This document shows, piece after piece, positions 63,601 to 64,000 of a DNA stretch of 64,000 nucleotides; position 1 is the first letter of the stretch, and every line of letters starts with the position of its first letter. The notes beneath the pieces are model-generated. The model saw only the letters and a list, made by a program, of their open reading frames with translations. It was not told where the DNA came from and did no database searches. Origin of the DNA: Bacteroidota bacterium (GTDB lineage: Bacteria > Bacteroidota > Bacteroidia > B-17B0 > Aurantibacillaceae); contig JAJNBG010000017.1 in NCBI GenBank assembly GCA_021155905.1, positions 1 to 64,000 of the forward strand, written 5' to 3'. The position numbers and the translations under genes are program-made.

Positions 63601-64000
63601 CAACCGCGGTGGTACTTGCTGTACAGCTTCCACTAACACCAATTATAGTATAGGTTGTGGTGACAGACGGCGTAGAAGTGACAGTGGTTCCATTCGGAGA
63701 ATTTAAACTGGATGAAGGGGACCAGGTATAACTGGTTCCTCCACTTGCTGTTAAAACCGTGGACGTTCCCGGGCATATAGTAGCAGATGTGGCAGTAATT
63801 GTTGCACCCGGGCTCACCGTAATATTCTTAAATTCTGTTGAAGGACTACAACCTGTAGCGTTCGCTTGTAAAATGGCAACATAATTTCCTGTTGTTGGGA
63901 AATTGATGGTGTGCGGACCTGCACCGGCAACCGACACTGGACTTCCAGTACTATTAAATGTCCAGCTCAAAGAAGTATACCCTGTAGAAGTGCTGCCATT
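60656..64000 (-). CDS. second giant Ig-like repeat surface protein with T9SS type B sorting domain (5' end outside window)
   Basis: The frame is open from base 64000 to the stop at 60656, at least 1114 residues; the Leu codon (TTG) at 63970 is internal, not a start. It has the same build as the 2630-aa protein. A PKD-like start (SWTFNSTGSPVSV) is followed by HYR/Ig-like units (TICPGTSTVLTASGGTSYTW). About ten two-Cys modules of roughly 80 residues come next (GTLTCVTS, MNYTWTAPAGG, DPVNNCVY). A PKD domain (YAWNFGDVIN) and a type B sorting domain (VPNVFTPNGDGANDLFKI, CDIFNRWGAKVH) end the protein. It is exported by T9SS and is probably an adhesin. The signal peptide is not in the window. Confidence 0.9.
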   Translation of the reverse strand, partial: NGSTSTGYTSLSWTFNSTGSPVSVAGAGPHTINFPTTGNYVAILQANATGCSPSTEFKNITVSPGATITATSATICPGTSTVLTASGGTSYTWSPSSSLNSPNGTTVTSTPSVTTTYTIIGVSGSCTASTTAVANVSAVPGITVSSTGSSVCAGNSATLTASGAGNYTWSPSGSLSSATGTVVTATPSVSTNYTVTGVSATCTTSTTHSVTVINSPTTTASASATLSCITNTVNLNSILAGMNYTWTSPAGGGIATGVNSQNATTSLPGTYTLTVLNPAGNCSYSTTATVVQNTIAPGGVDAGTSQTLTCGTSVSVTLSGSVTSPTTATPVWLGPNVCGTVTNFTTSACGAGIYTLQVTDPSNGCPATATVQVFPSAGAPSVTVASTSNTITCTNTIVTISVSTTDTPVTYNWSGTGIASDDGLGTITVTQGGTFNYTVTNTNSNCSTSNNHVIFQNTSAPTSTAVSTGTLTCVTSTVMLSTLPAGMNYTWTAPAGGNVLNVNSQSTTASGIGGTYSLTVKDPVNNCVYNTTTTVIQNTFSPTGVSAGSNQVLTCTSPSVTLTGSVSSPTTSTVVWTGPNVCGATTDYTTSACSAGIYTITATDPSNGCFATSTVQVLANAGAPVATISSSTAILTCTQTTTDATVTVTPPNDLTYSWSPAPLSGGTSNVATFDSQNNYVCTITNTVTGCVTSTLIAVTTNTTPPNVLFISNTQTLTCAKPTATISVATTPATGLVYAWTGVLVSGQGTDSVIVNQPGTYSVLVTNAANGCTNTAFSQVAPNTTTLVATISATSSNTVLTCQNTSVNLLAAVTPTNATYNYTWSPSGGNLPPASVTSAGVYTVVVAEPSTGCTTSQTIAITSNTTIPSVTVNNSTMACGAPATVIGGPAITTATNVLYSWSTSGTGTISGATTSSPSVNASGAYVVTVINSDNNCTNTGTVIVSEASISVAFGANPTSGTAPLDVMFTDQSSGVNSYAWNFGDVINNTSSSANPDHTYNSVGMYTVTLIATNGNCKDTAYAYIEVLENSLLIVPNVFTPNGDGANDLFKIVTVGIKDLSCDIFNRWGAKVHSLSNVNDTWNGGGNSAGTYFYTLKCTGFDGKEYNEQGTISLFK

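Noticed and set aside
63968..63970. Apparent TTG start of the last surface-protein gene
   Set aside because: The frame stays open to base 64000, and the protein has no signal peptide there, so the gene continues beyond the window.

Overview
The window looks like the chromosome of a Bacteroidota bacterium, probably from the Flavobacteriales/Chitinophagales side of the phylum. The grounds are a TonB-receptor-like protein with a carboxypeptidase-regulatory domain, several type IX secretion (T9SS) cargo proteins with type A and type B C-terminal sorting domains, promoters of the TTTG-N20-TAnnTTTG kind, weak ribosome binding sites, moderate A+T richness and giant RHS proteins with typical Bacteroidota N-termini. 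No CRISPR array, transposase, integrase or rRNA was seen.

Region 1 (1-5150) holds a truncated Ala-rich small protein, a related small lipoprotein, a TonB-dependent-receptor-like protein with a six-blade-like exported partner, a PfkB-family kinase and tRNA-Asn(GTT).

Region 2 (5247-32550) is the most unusual part. It is about 27 kb of genes on the minus strand, lying between tRNA-Asn and tRNA-Arg(CCT). In transcription order it encodes an 820-aa predicted outer-membrane beta-barrel, a 371-aa exported protein, an OmpH/Skp-like anchored protein, a lipoprotein, an 1880-aa SpvB/RHS-like surface protein, a 728-aa beta-helix/PKD protein carrying the C-terminal module normally expected on the 1880-aa protein, a 253-aa exported protein, and a 4251-aa RHS protein. 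The last protein has a 900-residue Ycf48/BNR-type propeller inserted inside its YD-repeat shell, a set of Cys-containing helical repeats and a variable C-terminal tip. A small candidate immunity gene overlaps its end and is followed at once by a 16-bp hairpin terminator. Two further small genes lie beyond that terminator. The layout resembles a Tc/polymorphic-toxin type locus with its own envelope proteins; that is inference.

Region 3 (32940-51400) is mostly ordinary housekeeping and surface genes: AI-2E family transporter, beta-CASP metallo-hydrolase, BLUF photoreceptor with a near-consensus promoter, O-antigen-ligase/TPR membrane protein, a T9SS cargo protein, UlaG-like hydrolase, YqgE, PdxH, agmatinase-family enzyme, DUF3089 lipoprotein, alpha/beta hydrolase, PagL-like barrel, NHL-repeat T9SS protein, crotonase-family protein, pyruvate dehydrogenase E2 and E1-alpha, and cytidine deaminase.

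Region 4 (51512-64000) holds two paralogous giant T9SS type B surface proteins, the second cut by the window edge. Each is followed by a near-identical terminator hairpin. A small exported protein and ruvC lie between them. The first contains exact 243-bp and 729-bp periodic internal repeats.
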